A stretch of DNA of 64,000 nucleotides from DTU015 sp012837895 (GTDB lineage: Bacteria; Bacillota; Sulfobacillia; Fermentithermobacillales; Fermentithermobacillaceae): NCBI GenBank assembly GCA_050952085.1, contig JBMNKH010000001.1, positions 1-64,000 of the forward strand, in the 5' to 3' direction. Within the stretch, counting starts at the first letter, position 1. Every line of letters begins with the position of its first letter. Both the position numbers and the translations under genes were made by a program. The notes beneath the pieces were generated by a model that was not told the origin of the DNA, ran no database searches, and was given only the letters and a program-made list of their open reading frames with translations. Shown here piece by piece: positions 8,285 to 17,671 of the stretch.

Positions 8285-8620
8285 ATGAAAATCGCAGTGG
8301 CGGCTGACGGCGATAAGGTATCCCTTCATTTTGGGAGATGTTCGGAATACCGGGTGTTTTATGTAGAAGACGGTAAAGTGGCGCGTCGGGAATCCCTCAA
8401 GAACCCAGGACATGAGCCGGGGGTTCTCCCGAAGTTATTGGCGGACGAGGGAGTCGATGTGATAATCGCCGGCGGGATGGGGCCAAGGGCAGAGCAATTG
8501 CTCAAGGATCAAGGTATCAAACCCGTAACTGGAGTTCTGGGCCCTGTTGAGGAAGTAGTCGAGGCATATCTGAAGGGTACTCTGAAAACCGGTCCCAGTT
8601 CCTGCGAGCACCAAACATAG
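8285..8620 (+). CDS. NifX/NifB-type dinitrogenase iron-molybdenum cofactor domain protein
   Basis: A 111-residue single-domain protein of the NifB/NifX fold. It opens MKIAVAADGDKVSLHFGRC and continues with DVIIAGGMGPRAEQLLKDQGIKPVTG, the conserved Gly-rich loop of the family. Such stand-alone proteins occur widely in anaerobes without nitrogenase and may carry metal clusters; their function is not settled. ATG at 8285 follows AGGGGG. It probably shares transcription with the upstream DUF134 gene and is followed by a terminator-like hairpin at 8701-8725. Confidence 0.85.
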   Translation: MKIAVAADGDKVSLHFGRCSEYRVFYVEDGKVARRESLKNPGHEPGVLPKLLADEGVDVIIAGGMGPRAEQLLKDQGIKPVTGVLGPVEEVVEAYLKGTLKTGPSSCEHQT

Positions 8621-8700
8621 CTACATCCCAACCGGCATAGAGACAGACTCATGTCCGCAGCGTAACGGGCTGTAGCCTTCAAGTGGTTCAGGCAGTAAGT

Positions 8701-8725
8701 AAAGGTGGCACTCAGTGCCACCTTT
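8701..8725. terminator. Bidirectional intrinsic terminator
   Basis: A palindrome in which AAAGGTGGCACT mirrors AGTGCCACCTTT around one central base, giving an A-tract on one side and a T-tract on the other. It lies between the NifX-like gene and the convergent AroM-family gene, so it can stop transcription from both. Confidence 0.8.
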
Positions 8726-8866
8726 GTTGTGCTACGCCCTTGCCCAAAAAGCCGGTTGTTTGAGGCTGCCGTATCAGGCTTCCCCCTATCACAGGCTGAT
8801 AAGGCTAATGAGTCGACAGTCCGATGCCGGGCTGTAGTCCAATGCCAGGCTGTCAGTAAACCCGGA

Positions 8867-9544
8867 TCAGAGCAGTTCAGCTATGACCCTGGCGACCATG
8901 GAGCGGGCGAGCACCACAGGCACCTGCAGCTTCTCCTTGACTGCCTGCTTATCTCTCAAGGTGTACCCGATGCAGTCGAGTACTGCCACTTGTACGCCCG
9001 CCTGCTTGAGCCGGTCCGCACCGGCTGTCTTGTCCCCGGCACACCCGTAGGGAGAGACAGCTTGAACAAACACTTCGTGGCTTACGGCAGACCAGCGGCG
9101 CTGGGCGTAATCCACCTGGTCTATGTCTGGGATGAACACTCCGAGCTTCATCCCTGGCGCCACTGACTTAACCGTGTCAAAAAGCACCTTGTTGGGTTCA
9201 ATCAAGAGCTTGCGGCACTCAAACTCCGGAAACTCACCTGTGCAAGCCAGAAGTACAACACCGGCACCTTGCTCAACAAGCCGGTCAATCTTCCCCTGCA
9301 TCCTGGGCACAATGTGTTTTTCAGCCACCTTCACCTGGGTGCCGTCAGCCATCCGTGTTATTAGGACGTTGTCCCCGGGGTCGGGGTAGAGCTTCTGTAC
9401 TTCAGCGAGAGTCAGCCCGTCCAGGGCTCCCGCCTCAAGTATCTCGACACCGTCGCCCAGGAATTGTTTGATTTCAGGGATCAGGTCCGTCCTTGGAGCT
9501 TGGCCTATGGTTACCGTACCGAGAATCAGTTTGCCGTTTGTCAT
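8867..9544 (-). CDS. AroM family protein
   Basis: Member of the AroM family, named after a gene in the Escherichia coli aroL region and of unknown activity, with an Asp/Glu-racemase-like fold. Visible features are the N-terminal GTVTIGQAPRTDLIPEI, the mid-protein LLACTGEF (an active-site-like Cys) and the C-terminal VLDCIGYT. The frame is open to 9604, but GAGG lies 5 bases before the ATG at 9544, giving 225 residues. It is convergent with the NifX-like gene and has no obvious functional partner beside it. Confidence 0.75.
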   Translation of the reverse strand: MTNGKLILGTVTIGQAPRTDLIPEIKQFLGDGVEILEAGALDGLTLAEVQKLYPDPGDNVLITRMADGTQVKVAEKHIVPRMQGKIDRLVEQGAGVVLLACTGEFPEFECRKLLIEPNKVLFDTVKSVAPGMKLGVFIPDIDQVDYAQRRWSAVSHEVFVQAVSPYGCAGDKTAGADRLKQAGVQVAVLDCIGYTLRDKQAVKEKLQVPVVLARSMVARVIAELL

Positions 9545-9626
9545 GGATTCCTCAACCCCGTCTGTGTTGTGTATGCGGTTTATCATTATAAGTGTACCAT
9601 CCAAACCTTACGAGAAGAAGCGGTAC

Positions 9627-10400
9627 TCAGTACTGGCCCAGTAAGCCCGAGGATTTTGCTTTCTTCTCAGCCAAGGAAAACAGGGCCAGGCCTGCAACGA
9701 AACAAGCGACCGTGACCACCCCAAACACAGCCAAGTGCGTGCCGTGCACCCTGGTGATCTTCATCCCTTTCATCATTACTTCCCTCAAAAGGTGCTGTCC
9801 CATGGTAAACGGCAGATATTTTGCCCAGGGGCAGCGAGACCACGGGATCATGAACAGCCCGATGACTCCGAAAGTCACCACTTGGAAGAAGGATTGGATT
9901 CGCTTGAAGATGAGGGCAAGCCCGGCAAGGGCAAGACCAAGCCCTGATGCCTGAACATACACTCCCAGGAATACAGGGAGAATACTTAGAACTTTGAGAT
10001 GCAGTTTTTGCCCGGTGGTAAGAACCATGATAGCTGTTGTCAGGCACACCAACGCAAGGTTTAACACGGTGTTCAGGCTCTGAGTGAACAAGGCCAGCCA
10101 TTTATACCCCAAGGGACTCAGGTACAGTTGCTCCAGGGTCCCGGTCTGGGCTTGGTTTGCTGCGTCATATGCAAGATCCTGGTATCCTATGAGCACGATC
10201 ATCCAGACTATGTACCCCGTAAACAGCCCTTCCAAGGTTTCGCCGAGGTCCAGGGCACCTGCTCCCAGGCCCTTGACTCCGTAGAACATGAACAAGAATA
10301 CGAGGACCATGGTGATTATGGCAGATACGAAGTTGAAAAGGTACCTGGTTGTCAGTTGAAAGGTTTGCCGCCATGTGGCCTTGAAGGCAGTCAACCACAT
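9627..10400 (-). CDS. ABC-2 type transporter permease
   Basis: A 257-residue integral membrane protein with about six hydrophobic segments (for example FVSAIITMVLVFLFMFYGV, SILPVFLGVYVQASGLGLALAGLAL and FGVVTVACFVAGLALFSL). It is the membrane half of an exporter whose ATPase is encoded immediately upstream with a 10-bp overlap. The substrate (drug, lipid or peptide) cannot be read from sequence. Confidence 0.85.
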   Translation of the reverse strand: MWLTAFKATWRQTFQLTTRYLFNFVSAIITMVLVFLFMFYGVKGLGAGALDLGETLEGLFTGYIVWMIVLIGYQDLAYDAANQAQTGTLEQLYLSPLGYKWLALFTQSLNTVLNLALVCLTTAIMVLTTGQKLHLKVLSILPVFLGVYVQASGLGLALAGLALIFKRIQSFFQVVTFGVIGLFMIPWSRCPWAKYLPFTMGQHLLREVMMKGMKITRVHGTHLAVFGVVTVACFVAGLALFSLAEKKAKSSGLLGQY

Positions 10401-11392
10401 ATGCCCTTTTCCCTCCTCACGATTTCCAGGAAAGCTTTCTCCAGGTCAACCTGCTCCTGGCTGATCGATTCAATGGAAACTCCTGAGGTTCTCAGCGTTT
10501 CGATGAGCTCGTATATCTCAAAGGGGTTGGTAAAATCCACGACAATCTCAATGGTTTCGTGGGTCTCCCTTATATCGGCTTGCGGAAAAAGCTTGTATAT
10601 CTCCTCAGGTAACGACTCTGCATACCGCATATTTCCGTTCCGGGATACGGTGATCCGGTAGTTCCTGGTTCTGAACAGCGACAACAGTTCTTGAATGTTT
10701 TCATCGGCTACAATCCTGCCGCCGGATATGATGATCGCCCGGTTGCAAACATCCTGGATCACTTTCATGTCATGGCTGGATACTACAATAGTGCGTTTTT
10801 CCTGTGATTGGAGGTCCTTGAGGGCTGCCCTGAGTTCATATGAGGCTTCCACATCCAACCCCAGAGTAGGTTCATCCAGGAATACCAAGGGCGTCTTCTT
10901 GACAAGGGCGCACGCAACTGCGGTCTTCTGCTTGTAACCGCTGGAAAGGTTTCTTACTTCGGCATTCCGCTTATCCTGGAGTCCCAATACCTCCAGCAGG
11001 TATTCGAAATAAGCCCTTTCCTTGGAAGCCGAGACCCCGTGAATTCCGGCGAAAAACTGCATATTTTCCCATACTGTCAGTCGCCAATAGGTATTCCTGG
11101 CCCCTTCCAACACGGCTGACATGCGTTTCGCGGCTTCACCGGGATTCTTGGCGCAATCGATGCCGTCCACAGTGATCCTGCCTGAGTCGGGTCTTACCAG
11201 ACCCAGGATGGATTTGATGGTTGTAGTCTTCCCCGCTCCGTTTGGTCCGAGGAAACCGACCATCTCTCCCTGGGCCACGGAGAACGAAATGCCTTTTATT
11301 GCCTCGACTTTGCGCTTCCTGTCCATGAAGGTCTTCTTCAGATCTTGAACCTGAAGGTAGCAGTTGTTTTCCCCTTGCCTTGGATCCGGCAT
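10391..11392 (-). CDS. ABC transporter ATP-binding protein
   Basis: Nucleotide-binding subunit of an ABC-2 exporter. It has Walker A GPNGAGKTT, the signature LSSGYKQKTAVACAL (the usual LSGGQ changed to LSSGY), Walker B VFLDEPTLGLD and the H-loop SSHDM, followed by a C-terminal extension of about 90 residues typical of the NatA/CcmA-like group. The frame is open to 11479, but GAGGTGG sits six bases before ATG at 11392, giving 333 residues. It is transcribed with the permease downstream from a promoter at 11428-11455. Confidence 0.9.
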   Translation of the reverse strand: MPDPRQGENNCYLQVQDLKKTFMDRKRKVEAIKGISFSVAQGEMVGFLGPNGAGKTTTIKSILGLVRPDSGRITVDGIDCAKNPGEAAKRMSAVLEGARNTYWRLTVWENMQFFAGIHGVSASKERAYFEYLLEVLGLQDKRNAEVRNLSSGYKQKTAVACALVKKTPLVFLDEPTLGLDVEASYELRAALKDLQSQEKRTIVVSSHDMKVIQDVCNRAIIISGGRIVADENIQELLSLFRTRNYRITVSRNGNMRYAESLPEEIYKLFPQADIRETHETIEIVVDFTNPFEIYELIETLRTSGVSIESISQEQVDLEKAFLEIVRREKGICG

Positions 11393-11427
11393 GCAAGACC
11401 ACCTCTGATTTCCAAGGTTTGATGCCA

Positions 11428-11455
11428 TTCTTACACATCGTATTAATCTTGTCAA
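11428..11455 (-). promoter_or_regulatory. Promoter of the ABC exporter operon
   Basis: On the minus strand a perfect TTGACA (11450-11455) is followed 16 bp later by TAAGAA (or 17 bp later by AAGAAT). It lies about 40 bp upstream of the ATPase start. Confidence 0.6.
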
Positions 11456-11571
11456 CAATAAACTTAAAACGTTTAACATCGGGCTTCATTTTATTCATAT
11501 CTCCGAAATATCCGCCAGTCTTCCGGAGATCGGTTGCCCCACCCCGGTTTCCTGCTTTGAGCATTCATGCA

Positions 11572-11598
11572 TATATTGGCTGTTATTGACACAATATA
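11572..11598. promoter_or_regulatory. Inverted repeat upstream of the transporter fragment
   Basis: TATATTG (11572-11578) and CAATATA (11592-11598) are perfect inverted arms with a 13-base spacer that contains a TTGACA. It may be the operator and promoter of the former transporter gene. A second pair, ATCTCCG and CGGAGAT, spans about 11499-11531. Nothing else is evident in 11480-11748. Confidence 0.3.
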
Positions 11599-11748
11599 GG
11601 ACTAGCTTGATGGTAGACAGAAAGCAACCCGCAGGCTTTGCCTGAACGCTTTTGCCTCTATAGGGTTGGCGGACAGGTTGCGCGGTATCGAGTTGCGGTT
11701 TTGTGTCAGATAGGTGGAATTTCCGGTTGGTCACGGGGGATTGCCTAC

Positions 11749-12516
11749 TTGGACCTACACGTACTTGAACACTTGCAGGAAGTGTTGACCGAAAGCCTGG
11801 CCCGCACCGCGATGATGTTGCCGCTTCTGTTCGTGGTTCTCCTTGTCGTTGAAGCGGTATCTCACACAACGGCATCATCGAAGGTAAGCCGGGCGTTTTC
11901 ACAACCCTTTGTTGGGCCTTTGGCTGCGGCCATCCTTGGCCTGATACCGCAGTGCGGGTTTTCGGTTGCGGCTACCGCCTTGTTTCTGGAGGGAATGATC
12001 CCCCTGGGGTCGCTTATAGCGGCCTACATATCTACCTCTGACGACCGGTGTGCCATATGGGTGCAAGCAGATGACAAGCATTTGAGAATGGTTGCAGGCT
12101 CGTCGGCGTTTGGAGCCAAGTTCAAGAATGATGTCAGGCTATTGATTGATGGGTCGATTGCTGGAATGTGCTACAGGACCGGCAAGCCGAGTCTAGATGA
12201 CGATGCCCCTAGCGACCCACACTTCCAGCACCTTCGCGAAGACCGGCACTCGTATAGTTCTTTGATATGTGCTCCGATAATGCTGGAACAAGGGCATTGC
12301 CTTGGCGTTTTATCAATTGATGCCCGGGAAAAAGGCGCTTTTACTCAGGAAGACGTAGAGATCGTAGAAGCGTATGCGGAGATGGCGTCTATGATCATGA
12401 CAGCGTATTTGTTATCATTATCCTCGGTGGAACCATTCAGGGAAAGCCTCAAGGAGGTGGCAGCTACCGGTGTCAGCACGCGCAGCAAACGGCAAAGAAC
12501 GGAAAAACCATCCTAA
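11749..12516 (+). pseudogene. Chimeric ORF: truncated manganese/arsenic-type permease fused to a GAF domain
   Basis: The first 95 or so residues after TTG 11749 (ribosome site GGGGGA) match the N-terminus of a multi-span putative manganese or arsenic efflux permease. Features are MLPLLFVVLLVVEAV, the LGLIPQCGFSVAAT motif, and LIAAYISTSDD, after which the family normally continues with several more helices. At about 12045 the frame changes without a break into a soluble GAF domain (AIWVQADDKHLRMVAG, GSIAGMCYRTGKPSL, GVLSIDAREKGAFTQEDVEIVEAYAEMAS). The two halves have no known reason to be joined, so I read this as a deletion or insertion scar rather than a designed fusion. It may still be translated. 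GAF domains bind small ligands; none can be named here. Confidence 0.65.
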
Positions 12517-12670
12517 CCATCCCAATCAAGTGTTAGAACCATGGGTAGAGCTTGCTTTGAAAAGACCGGAAATCGCACGAATGGCAAAGAATCTGCCTGC
12601 GATACGCCGGGCCTACCAGGATCTTAAGCAGTCTTCGGCTGTTTTCAGGATACCGGAAACGGATGAATGA
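12470..12670 (+). CDS. Small hypothetical protein (66 aa)
   Basis: GTG at 12470 lies nine bases after GGAGGTGG and overlaps the end of the chimeric ORF. The product is soluble and mostly helical (LEPWVELALKRPEIARMAKNLPAIRRAYQDLKQ). I do not recognise a family. It may be the intact end of the cassette that supplied the GAF domain, or a remnant. The sequence 12671-12963 after it holds no supportable gene and looks like decayed DNA. Confidence 0.35.
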   Translation: MSARAANGKERKNHPNHPNQVLEPWVELALKRPEIARMAKNLPAIRRAYQDLKQSSAVFRIPETDE

Positions 12671-12996
12671 TTAGATGTGCTCCTGATAGCCAGGTTTTCG
12701 TTTGATCTACGGTGTTGCAAGAAATCCCTGAAGGCCGAGCCTTGCACCACCTGACCGATTCGACTCTTCACTCCAGTGATCCATCAAGCTAGATTGCGGT
12801 ACACGCAAGACAGCTCAAGCCCCTCGAAGGAAATCTGGCGGCAAGATGCGAACTTCTCAAGTGGTGCTGTATGCTGAGCGCCTGATTCGCGACCTGGTTC
12901 ATCGATGGCCGGGTCGATTCAGCAACGTCTGAAAGGGCGGTTAAGACCACTTGAGACAACACTGTGCCGTCAAGCGGCTTCCAGGGGTGTAAGGGT

Positions 12997-13425
12997 ATGA
13001 TACTTGAGGGCTTGAGAAAAAGGGTGTTGCATGCTGCTTTGGAACTCCGGCGCAGTCAAATGGCCAGGGGGACTTCAGGTAATGCGTCTGCCCGGGACCC
13101 CGAATCAGGGATGATAGCGATTACCCCTTCGGCAATCCCATACGAGGACTTGCAGGTGGAAGACATCGTGGTCATATCCCCCGCCGGAGAGGTGATTTGC
13201 GGCCACCTGCAGCCCTCATCCGAAACTCCAATGCACATCTCGGTTTACCGGAAGCGTCCGGATGTGCACGGCATCGTCCACACCCACTCGCTATACGCCA
13301 CGGTATTCTCCGTACTGAACAAGGAACTGCCTGTGATTACTGTGCCTATGGCGGCCTTCGGGCATCCGCGTTCTCTCACAGGTGATTTGGTGCTTTTTGT
13401 TATTGTCCAGGTATTGCATAGGTAG
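12997..13425 (+). pseudogene. Class II aldolase/adducin family protein, C-terminally truncated
   Basis: Homologous to L-fuculose-phosphate aldolase-type enzymes: GTSGNASAR (phosphate-binding loop), SSETPMH (catalytic Glu) and the zinc-binding HTHSLYA. Homology stops near VPMAAFG at about 13365, after which the frame runs into unrelated sequence and ends at 13425. The C-terminal third, with the last zinc-ligand His, is missing, so the enzyme should be inactive. ATG at 12997 is preferred (AGGGG upstream). The break coincides with the start of the BREX operon, marking the island's left border. Confidence 0.75.
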
Positions 13426-13438
13426 GTGCCCGATTGCC

Positions 13439-13933
13439 ATGAGAATTGATGAACTTGTAAGCCAGATAGCAGCGGCCAGGCTGAGATACTACCGACTGGT
13501 CTTGGTGGTTGGTCCGCCAGGAAGCGGAAAAACCGGAATTCTCAAGGAGTTATCCCAAAGCCAGGGCTACCCGTACGTTAATCTGGGTCTCACTCTGAGC
13601 CGGAAGCTCCTGGAACTCCCCGACAGGACGCGAGCCCTGCGCCTATCGAGGATAGCAGATGCGATCATGGACGAAACAGGCCGCGATACGGTGATTCTCG
13701 ATAATACGGAAATACTGTTTGAGCCTGTTCTCCAACAGGACCCCTTGCGGCTCCTTCAACAACTAAGCCGCGGACGAACGATTGTTGCGGCCTGGAACGG
13801 CAAGTACGACGGTAAGGCTCTGGTGTACGCTGAGCCCAGCCATCCCGAACGCCGGAGATATTACGAAGTCGATGCGCTGGTTTATCGTGTCGGACAAGCA
13901 CAGCTTTCAGGAAAAGGTGGGGAAATGCCGTGA
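13439..13933 (+). CDS. brxF: BREX type 3 P-loop protein BrxF
   Basis: A small (164-residue) ATPase-like protein that opens type 3 BREX operons. Walker A is GPPGSGKT near residue 28 and a Walker B-like strand, TVILDNTEIL, lies near residue 81; no other domain is seen. The open frame extends upstream to 13382 but that part belongs to the border junction; ATG 13439 gives the family-like MRIDELVSQI start. Its stop overlaps the GTG start of brxC by 4 bp. Its precise role in BREX is unknown; I infer it works with BrxC. Confidence 0.85.
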   Translation: MRIDELVSQIAAARLRYYRLVLVVGPPGSGKTGILKELSQSQGYPYVNLGLTLSRKLLELPDRTRALRLSRIADAIMDETGRDTVILDNTEILFEPVLQQDPLRLLQQLSRGRTIVAAWNGKYDGKALVYAEPSHPERRRYYEVDALVYRVGQAQLSGKGGEMP

Positions 13934-16900
13934 AGTACGCTGACCTCGTGCATTTTGAACCGGTGGAAACCATCATACAAATACGCCAAGCTGGCGAGAA
14001 GCAAAAGGCCCGTGAGCTGGTAGAAAGCTATGTAATCTCGGACCGGATGGCCGAGCAGATTACAGACGTAGTCTTTCCCCAACTGCAATACGACCAGCCC
14101 CAAGATAACAAGGGGATTCTGATCGTAGGCAACTACGGTACCGGTAAGTCCCATCTGATGTCGGTGCTGTCAGCCATAGCCGAACACCCGGACTTGGCTG
14201 CCCGGGTACGCCATCCTGGGGTGGCCCGGAAGTCGGAAACCATCGCCGGTAAGTTCAAGGTGATTAGGACCGAGATTGGGTCCACTGTCATGTCGCTCCG
14301 GGATATCATCTGCGCCGAGTTAGAAGACCAACTGGCTGACCTCGGGGTGCGATACCGTTTTCCCCAAGCGGACCAGGTTACCAATAACAAAGACCTTTTT
14401 GTGGAAATGATGAACGCGTTTCAGGAAGTCCACCCGGATCACGGGCTGCTCTTGGTTGTAGACGAGCTCTTGGACTACCTGCGTTCCCGAAAGGACCAAG
14501 AGCTGATCCTAGATCTAAACTTCTTGCGGGAAATCGGTGAGGTCTGCCAACTCACGCGATTTCGCTTTATGGCCGGGGTCCAGGAGGCGATTTTCGACAG
14601 CCCGCGGTTTCAGTTTGTAGCCGGCACCCTTCGCAGGGTTAAGGACCGCTTTGAGCAGATACGGATTGTGCGGGAAGACATAGCTTATGTGGTTGCCCAG
14701 CGCCTGTTGCGCAAGGATGACAGGCAGAAGGCGCTTGCCAGGGAGCACCTGCAACGTTTTACCAAGCTTTACACCAACATGGCTGAGCGCATGGAGGAAT
14801 TCGTTGCCCTGTTCCCCGTTCATCCGGCATACCTCGAGACCTTTGAGAGGGTTTATGTGGCTGAGAAACGAGAGGTGCTCAAGACCATAAGCGGCACCAT
14901 GAAAAAGCTCTTGGACAAGGAGGTCCCCAGGACAGAGCCTGGGCTCATAGCCTATGACTCCTACTGGGAGCGCCTGAAAGACAATCCGTCTTTCCGCACC
15001 GATCCGGACATCCGCGTGGTGATTGACAAGAGCGAGGTACTGGAAAACCGCGTCCGGCAAGCCCTTCCCAAGAAGCAGTACAAGCCCATGGCTATCCGCA
15101 TCATCCACGCCTTGAGCGTTCACCGTCTCACTACGGGAGATATCTACGCTCCCATCGGTGTAACCGCTGAAGAGCTCCGGGACGACCTCTGCCTGTATCT
15201 GCCTTTGCCGGAACAGGATGCCGAGTTTCTCAGGACCACCGTGGAAACCGTTCTCCATGAGGTTTTCAGAACCGTGAGCGGACAGTTCATATCCTTCAAC
15301 CGGGAAAACGGCCAGTACTACCTTGACCTGAAGAAAGACATCGACTTCGATGCGCAGATCGAACAGAAAGCCGAAACCCTCACGCCGAGCCGACTGGACC
15401 GCTATTACTTCAGGGCCCTTGCCCGGGCCATGGAGTGCCCCGATGTCACATACGTCCCCAACTTCCAGATCTGGGAGCATGAGATCGAGTGGCTCGAGAC
15501 AAAAGCAACCCGGTTAGGGTACTTGTTCTTCGGGGCGCCCAACGAGCGTTCCACCGCCCATCCGCCCAGGGATTTCTACCTGTACTTCCTGCAGCCCCTT
15601 GAGCCGACGGCTTTCGAGGACGAGCAGAAGCCAGACGAAGTGTTTTTCCGCTTGGCGCACAGGGACGAGGAGTTCGACACCGCCCTGAAGTTCTTCGCCG
15701 GTGCGTCGGAGATGGCCGTCACGGCTTCCAAAGGCACGCGGCAGGTTTATGAAAGCAAGGCCAGCGAGCACCTTAAGAAGATGGTGGAATGGCTGCGCAA
15801 CAACATGACCGCGGCCTATGAAGTCACCTACCGGGGAACCACCAAGAAATTCGTGGAGTGGGTCACCCATCGTGTGCCTCCCCATGCATCCGTTCGGGAA
15901 CTGGTGAACACTGTGGGCTCCATTTGTCTTGCCCCCCACTTCCGGGAGCTGGCACCCGAGTATCCGGTGTTCTCCATCCTGGTTACAGTCAAGAACCGGC
16001 CCCAGGCAGCCCAGGAGGCCATCAAGTGGATCCTCGGCCCCGTAAAGAACAAACAAGGAGCCGCTGTGCTCGACGCCCTGGAACTTCTGGACGGGGATAA
16101 GTTGAGGCCCCAGAACTCCCGTTACGCCAAGCATATCCTGGGACTGTTGGACAGGAAGGGCCAGGGTCAGGTTCTAAATCGAAACGAAGTAATCGGGGAC
16201 TTCCGTGGTGTGGAGTTCGAGTCCCGTTTCAGGTTGGAGCCGGAATGGGTAGTCGTTATCCTGGCCGCCCTGGTTTACAGCGGAGACGTGACTTTGAGCC
16301 TGCCGGGGAAAAAGATCGACGCTTCCAACATCGATGAGCTGGGCAGGCTTTCCATGGAAGGCCTTATTATGTTCAAGCACATCGAGCGTCCCAAGGATCT
16401 TCCCCTCAATGCCCTGCAAGCTCTGTTCGAGTTCTTGGGGTTGCCCCCCGGCCTTATCGTCAATCAGTCCGCCCGTGAAGACGGGGTAAAACAGCTTCAG
16501 GATACGGCGGGCAAGCTCCTGGAACGCACCCTCCGGGCCCAGCAGGCCATCCAGCAAGAACTGTCGTTGTGGGACATTTCGCTTTTCGACGAGAAACAGA
16601 AGACGGCTTTGAGAGACAAGCTGAGTAAGCTCAAGGAGTTCTTGGAATCCCTCAGAGTGTTCAACACTCCGGGGAAGCTCAAGAACTTCAGCTACTCAGA
16701 GCGAGATATAAACAAGCATAAAGAGGGCTTGAGCACCCTCAACAAGGTGGAGGATCTGGCCGGATTGGCCAACGAGATTCAGCCCTTCCTCTCCTACCTG
16801 GGCACTGCTGAAGCAGTTCTCTCAGCCGATGCCGATTGGACGGTGAAGGCCCGGCACAGGCGTGAGGAGCTCAAACAAAAGCTGTCCGGGCTCGACGATG

Positions 16901-17610
16901 GATCCGCCCATGCCCTGCGCCGGGAACTGGTACAGATACTCTCAGAGCTCAAGAAGTCCTACATGGAAGCTTACCTTGAGGCTCATACAAAGGCCAGGTT
17001 GAACGCATCTTTGGACAGGAAAAAAACCCGCCTCCTCAAGAGTGAGAAGTTAGGCAAACTCACCCAGTTGGCCGGCATCGATCTGATGCCCAGGGCCCAG
17101 CTGACTGAGTTCCAGAACCGGCTGGCGGGCCTGAAAACATGCTTCAGCCTTACCAAGGAAGATCTGGAGAAGAAGCCTGTCTGTCCTTATTGCGACTACC
17201 GTCCGGCCCAGGAGCAGAACAAGGTCTCGGCTGAAGCAATGCTCAATCAGCTGGAAGTAGACCTGGAACGGCTCTATGAGGATTGGGAGAAGACCCTCAT
17301 CGCCAACCTGGAAGACCCCACGGTGAAAGAGAACATCCAGCTCTTGAGGGCGGAACAGCAGGAAACACTGGAGCAGGTTGTGAGAGAAAGGCAGCTGCCC
17401 TACCCTATAGAGACTTCTTTCTTGAAGAGCGTTCAGGAAGTGCTGTCTGGCATGGAAAAGGTCCCGGTTACCACAGACGGCCTCAAAGCAGCTCTTGCCG
17501 AAGGCGGTACGCCCTGCACAGTCTCTGAGTTCAAGCAGCGCTTTGACGAGTACGTTCAGTCGCTTACGCGGGGCAAGGATCCAAAGAAGGTGAGGATTGT
17601 TTTGGAATAG
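13930..17610 (+). CDS. brxC: BREX system P-loop protein BrxC
   Basis: Large (1226-residue) AAA-like ATPase of BREX phage defence, related to PglY. Walker A is GNYGTGKSH near residues 68-76 and Walker B is LLLVVDELLDYL near 177. A long helical region (about 850-1060) contains coiled-coil-like stretches, and a CPYC zinc-finger-like motif lies near residue 1084. The start is GTG, overlapping brxF by 4 bp. BrxC is required in characterised BREX systems and probably forms the ATP-driven complex that couples recognition to defence. Confidence 0.93.
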   Translation: MKYADLVHFEPVETIIQIRQAGEKQKARELVESYVISDRMAEQITDVVFPQLQYDQPQDNKGILIVGNYGTGKSHLMSVLSAIAEHPDLAARVRHPGVARKSETIAGKFKVIRTEIGSTVMSLRDIICAELEDQLADLGVRYRFPQADQVTNNKDLFVEMMNAFQEVHPDHGLLLVVDELLDYLRSRKDQELILDLNFLREIGEVCQLTRFRFMAGVQEAIFDSPRFQFVAGTLRRVKDRFEQIRIVREDIAYVVAQRLLRKDDRQKALAREHLQRFTKLYTNMAERMEEFVALFPVHPAYLETFERVYVAEKREVLKTISGTMKKLLDKEVPRTEPGLIAYDSYWERLKDNPSFRTDPDIRVVIDKSEVLENRVRQALPKKQYKPMAIRIIHALSVHRLTTGDIYAPIGVTAEELRDDLCLYLPLPEQDAEFLRTTVETVLHEVFRTVSGQFISFNRENGQYYLDLKKDIDFDAQIEQKAETLTPSRLDRYYFRALARAMECPDVTYVPNFQIWEHEIEWLETKATRLGYLFFGAPNERSTAHPPRDFYLYFLQPLEPTAFEDEQKPDEVFFRLAHRDEEFDTALKFFAGASEMAVTASKGTRQVYESKASEHLKKMVEWLRNNMTAAYEVTYRGTTKKFVEWVTHRVPPHASVRELVNTVGSICLAPHFRELAPEYPVFSILVTVKNRPQAAQEAIKWILGPVKNKQGAAVLDALELLDGDKLRPQNSRYAKHILGLLDRKGQGQVLNRNEVIGDFRGVEFESRFRLEPEWVVVILAALVYSGDVTLSLPGKKIDASNIDELGRLSMEGLIMFKHIERPKDLPLNALQALFEFLGLPPGLIVNQSAREDGVKQLQDTAGKLLERTLRAQQAIQQELSLWDISLFDEKQKTALRDKLSKLKEFLESLRVFNTPGKLKNFSYSERDINKHKEGLSTLNKVEDLAGLANEIQPFLSYLGTAEAVLSADADWTVKARHRREELKQKLSGLDDGSAHALRRELVQILSELKKSYMEAYLEAHTKARLNASLDRKKTRLLKSEKLGKLTQLAGIDLMPRAQLTEFQNRLAGLKTCFSLTKEDLEKKPVCPYCDYRPAQEQNKVSAEAMLNQLEVDLERLYEDWEKTLIANLEDPTVKENIQLLRAEQQETLEQVVRERQLPYPIETSFLKSVQEVLSGMEKVPVTTDGLKAALAEGGTPCTVSEFKQRFDEYVQSLTRGKDPKKVRIVLE

Positions 17611-17671
17611 ATGGAGAACTGCCTGAACCAAGGGAGCATACTTGACTCAATATCCCTGGAGGTGTAGGAAG

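Noticed and set aside
11600..11748. Manganese (yybP-ykoY) or other riboswitch before the permease fragment
   Set aside because: The leader lacks the conserved internal-loop sequences I would expect; only short inverted repeats are present.
14515..15480. 321-aa ORF antisense to brxC
   Set aside because: It overlaps the conserved ATPase coding sequence, shows no domain and has no ribosome site of note.
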